From: Euonymus europaeus
Taxonomy: Eukaryota; Streptophyta; Magnoliopsida; Celastrales; Celastraceae
Length of the DNA stretch: 64,000 nt
Direction of reading: 5' to 3'
Assembly (NCBI GenBank): GCA_963580455.1
Contig: OY756961.1
Span: 12,753,001 to 12,817,000 of the forward strand
The position numbers and the translations under genes are program-made. A model generated the notes under the pieces. The model searched no databases. It was not told the DNA's origin and worked only from the letters and a program-made list of their open reading frames with translations. Positions 62,339 through 64,000 of this stretch are shown piece by piece (positions within the stretch are counted from its first letter, which is position 1; each line of letters begins with the position of its first letter).

Positions 62339-64000
62339 AAAAAGTGTACATAGAGCAATTTTGATGGTCCGAAGTGGCTCAACTCTCTCTATGGAGAAGC
62401 TTTTAACGGTTTTGTCTATTTGTCATAGAAAGTTAGTGTTTTGGCATCGAAATAATCTCTGAAGCTTATACTCGTAAAATTTAACATATAAGAACAATAA
62501 AAATTATACACCGAGCAATTTTGATGGTCCGAAGTCGCTCAACTCTCTCTATGGAGAAGCTCTTAACGGTTTTGTCCATTTGTCAAAGAAAGTTGGTGTT
62601 TTGGCATCGAAATAATCTAGGAAGCTTATACTCATAAAATTTGACATATAAGAACAATAAAAATTGTACACCGAGCAACTTTGATGGTCCGAAGTTGCTC
62701 AACTCTCTCTATGGAGGAGCTTTTAACGGTTTTGTCCGTTTGTCATAGAAAGTTAGTGTTTTGGCATCGAAATAATCTAGGAAGCTTATACTCGTAAAAT
62801 TTCACATAAAAGAACAATAAAAAGTGTACATAGAGCAACTTTGATGTCCGAAGTTGGTCATCTCTCTCTATGGAGGAGCTTTTAACGGTTTTGTCCATTT
62901 GTCAAAGAAAGTTGGTGTTTTGGCATCGAAATAATCTAGGAAGCTTATACTCGTAAAATTTCACATAGAAGAACAATAAAAAGTGTACATAGAGCAACTT
63001 TGATGTCCGAAGTTGGTCAACTCTCTCTATGGAGGAGCTTTTAACGGTTTTGTCTATTTCTCATAGAAAGTTGGTGTTTTGGCATCGAAATAATCTAGGA
63101 AGCTTATTCTCGTAAAATTTCACTTAGAAGAACAATAAAAAGTGTACATAGAGCAATTTTGATGGTCCAAAGTTGTTCAACTCTCTCAGTAGAGGAGCTT
63201 TTAACGGTTTTGTCCATTTGTCATAGATAGTTGGTGTTTTGGCATCGAAATAATCTACGAAGCTTATACTCGTAAAATTTTACATAGAAGAACAATAAAA
63301 AGTCTATCCCGAACAACTTTGATAGTTCGGAGTTGCTCAACTCTCTCTATGGAGGAGCTTTTAACGGTTTTGTCTATTTGTCATAGAAAGTTGGTGTTTT
63401 GGCATCGAAATAATGTAGGAAGCTTATACTCGTAAAATTTGACATAGAAGAATAATAAAAATTGTACACCGAGCAACTTTGATGGTCCGAAGTCGCTCAA
63501 CACTCTCTATTGAAGAGCTTTTAACGGTTTTGTCCATTTGCATTAGAAAGTTGGTGTTTTGGCATCGAAATAATCTAGGAAGCTTATACTAATAAAATTT
63601 GACATAGAAGAGCAATAAAAATTCTACACCGAGCAACTTTGATTGTCCGAAGTGGCTCAACTCTCTCTATGGAGGAGCTTTTAACGGTTTTGTCTATTTG
63701 TCATAGAAAGTTAGTGTTTTGGCATCGAAATAATCTCTGAAGCTTATACTCGTAAAATTTAACATATAAGAACAATAAAAATTGTACACCGAGCAATTTT
63801 GATGGTCCGAAGTCGCTCAACTCTCTCTATGGAGGAGCTCTTAACGGTTTTGTCCATTTGTCAAAGAAAGTTGGTGTTTTGGCATCGAAATAATCTAGGA
63901 AGCTTATACTCATAAAATTTGACATATAAGAACAATAAAAATTGTACACCGAGCAACTTTGATGGTCCAAAGTTGCTCAACTCTCTCTATGGAGGAGCTT
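62339..64000 (+). repeat. Terminal satellite block, runs out of the window
   Basis: About ten monomers, ending mid-monomer at 64,000. Two adjacent monomers with GATGTCCGAAG (near 62,845 and 63,004; 159 bp apart because each has lost one base) are near-identical and mark a recent single-monomer duplication. From about 63,290 the order CTATCCCGAAC, AATGTAGG, GTGGCTC resembles 57,030-57,400. No gene is seen. Confidence 0.8.

Larger units (their letters stand above)
1..64000 (+). repeat. 160-bp satellite array, single orientation (probable centromeric)
   Basis: The entire window is made of head-to-tail monomers of exactly 160 bp, counted from one AAGCTT to the next. About 375 copies fit the window after subtracting 16 inserts of 267 bp. 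Every monomer runs the same way and no inversion was seen. Order of landmarks in a monomer: AAGCTT at 1-6, an A/T-rich stretch with AATAAAAA near 35-42, GTAC near 45-48, GATGGTCCGAAG near 62-73, CTCTCTCTATGGAGGAGC near 83-99, AACGGTTTTGTCC near 104-115, AGTGTTTTGG or GGTGTTTTGG near 134-143, and CATCGAAATAATC near 144-156. Monomer variants fall in recurring classes, which order into higher-order repeats. Length near one nucleosome and the HOR structure fit a centromeric satellite; this role is inferred, since CENH3 binding cannot be seen in sequence. No coding gene, tRNA or rRNA was recognised anywhere in it. Confidence 0.97.

Noticed and set aside
1..64000. CRISPR array
   Set aside because: Repeats are contiguous 160-bp units with no unique spacers, far longer than CRISPR repeats, and no cas genes are present.
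1..64000. CENP-B box
   Set aside because: I looked for the TTCG....A..CGGG core and did not see it in the monomer or the insert.
1..64000. tRNA, rRNA or telomere repeats
   Set aside because: No cloverleaf with conserved T-loop, no rRNA-like conserved stretch and no TTTAGGG or TTAGGG tract was seen.

Overview
The window holds no gene that I can support. It is one uninterrupted, single-orientation satellite DNA array from end to end, about 375 head-to-tail copies of a 160-bp monomer (about 36% G+C in my reading of the consensus, one conserved HindIII site AAGCTT per monomer). This is what the core of a eukaryotic centromere or a large heterochromatic block looks like. A nucleosome-sized, A/T-tract-rich monomer in multi-monomer higher-order repeats (HORs) fits a plant centromere best. 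Three short blocks, in the same order as I remember them in the Arabidopsis 178-180-bp centromere repeat (pAL1/CEN180), hint at a crucifer, but this is from memory and unproven.

Layout. 1-2702: mixed monomers with short local duplications. 2703-9734: four tandem copies of a 1,758-bp, 11-monomer HOR (first three close to identical where compared, the fourth chimeric), with a partial fifth copy that grades into the next zone. 9735-62338: the array carries 16 copies of an unrelated 267-bp segment, each replacing the same 14 bases of the monomer, so one ancient insertion has been multiplied by satellite amplification. Spacing between copies is always 413 + n x 160 bp, give or take a few bases, with n from 7 to 45. 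Within this zone lie a 1,119-bp 7-mer repeat (about 11.4-13.8 kb), a 2,332-bp repeat (about 12.6-17.5 kb), a 7.6-kb stretch without inserts (16.7-24.0 kb), two copies of a 5.85-kb HOR (33.1-44.8 kb), and an alternating series of 1,693- and 1,852-bp HORs with visible hybrids (44.8-54.7 kb). 54.9-64.0 kb is more mixed, includes a block matching the 1,758-bp HOR family 47 kb away, and ends with ordinary monomers.

The parts do not work together as genes. They work, if at all, as chromatin: 160-bp phasing, a 9-bp-stem dyad in many monomers (replaced by a different dyad in a second monomer class), and a captured segment that looks like a piece of promoter or transposon, with TGGGCT/AGCCCA motifs and three inverted repeats. 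The main biological content is the record of unequal exchange, conversion-like replacement and deletion written in the order of the monomer variants.

Limits: all boundaries of HOR blocks were set by eye from diagnostic bases and period arithmetic and may be off by up to a monomer. Insert coordinates were checked base by base at the left edge for most copies. Short minus-strand open frames that recur with the repeats start at TTG, run across the satellite/insert junction and are not considered genes.
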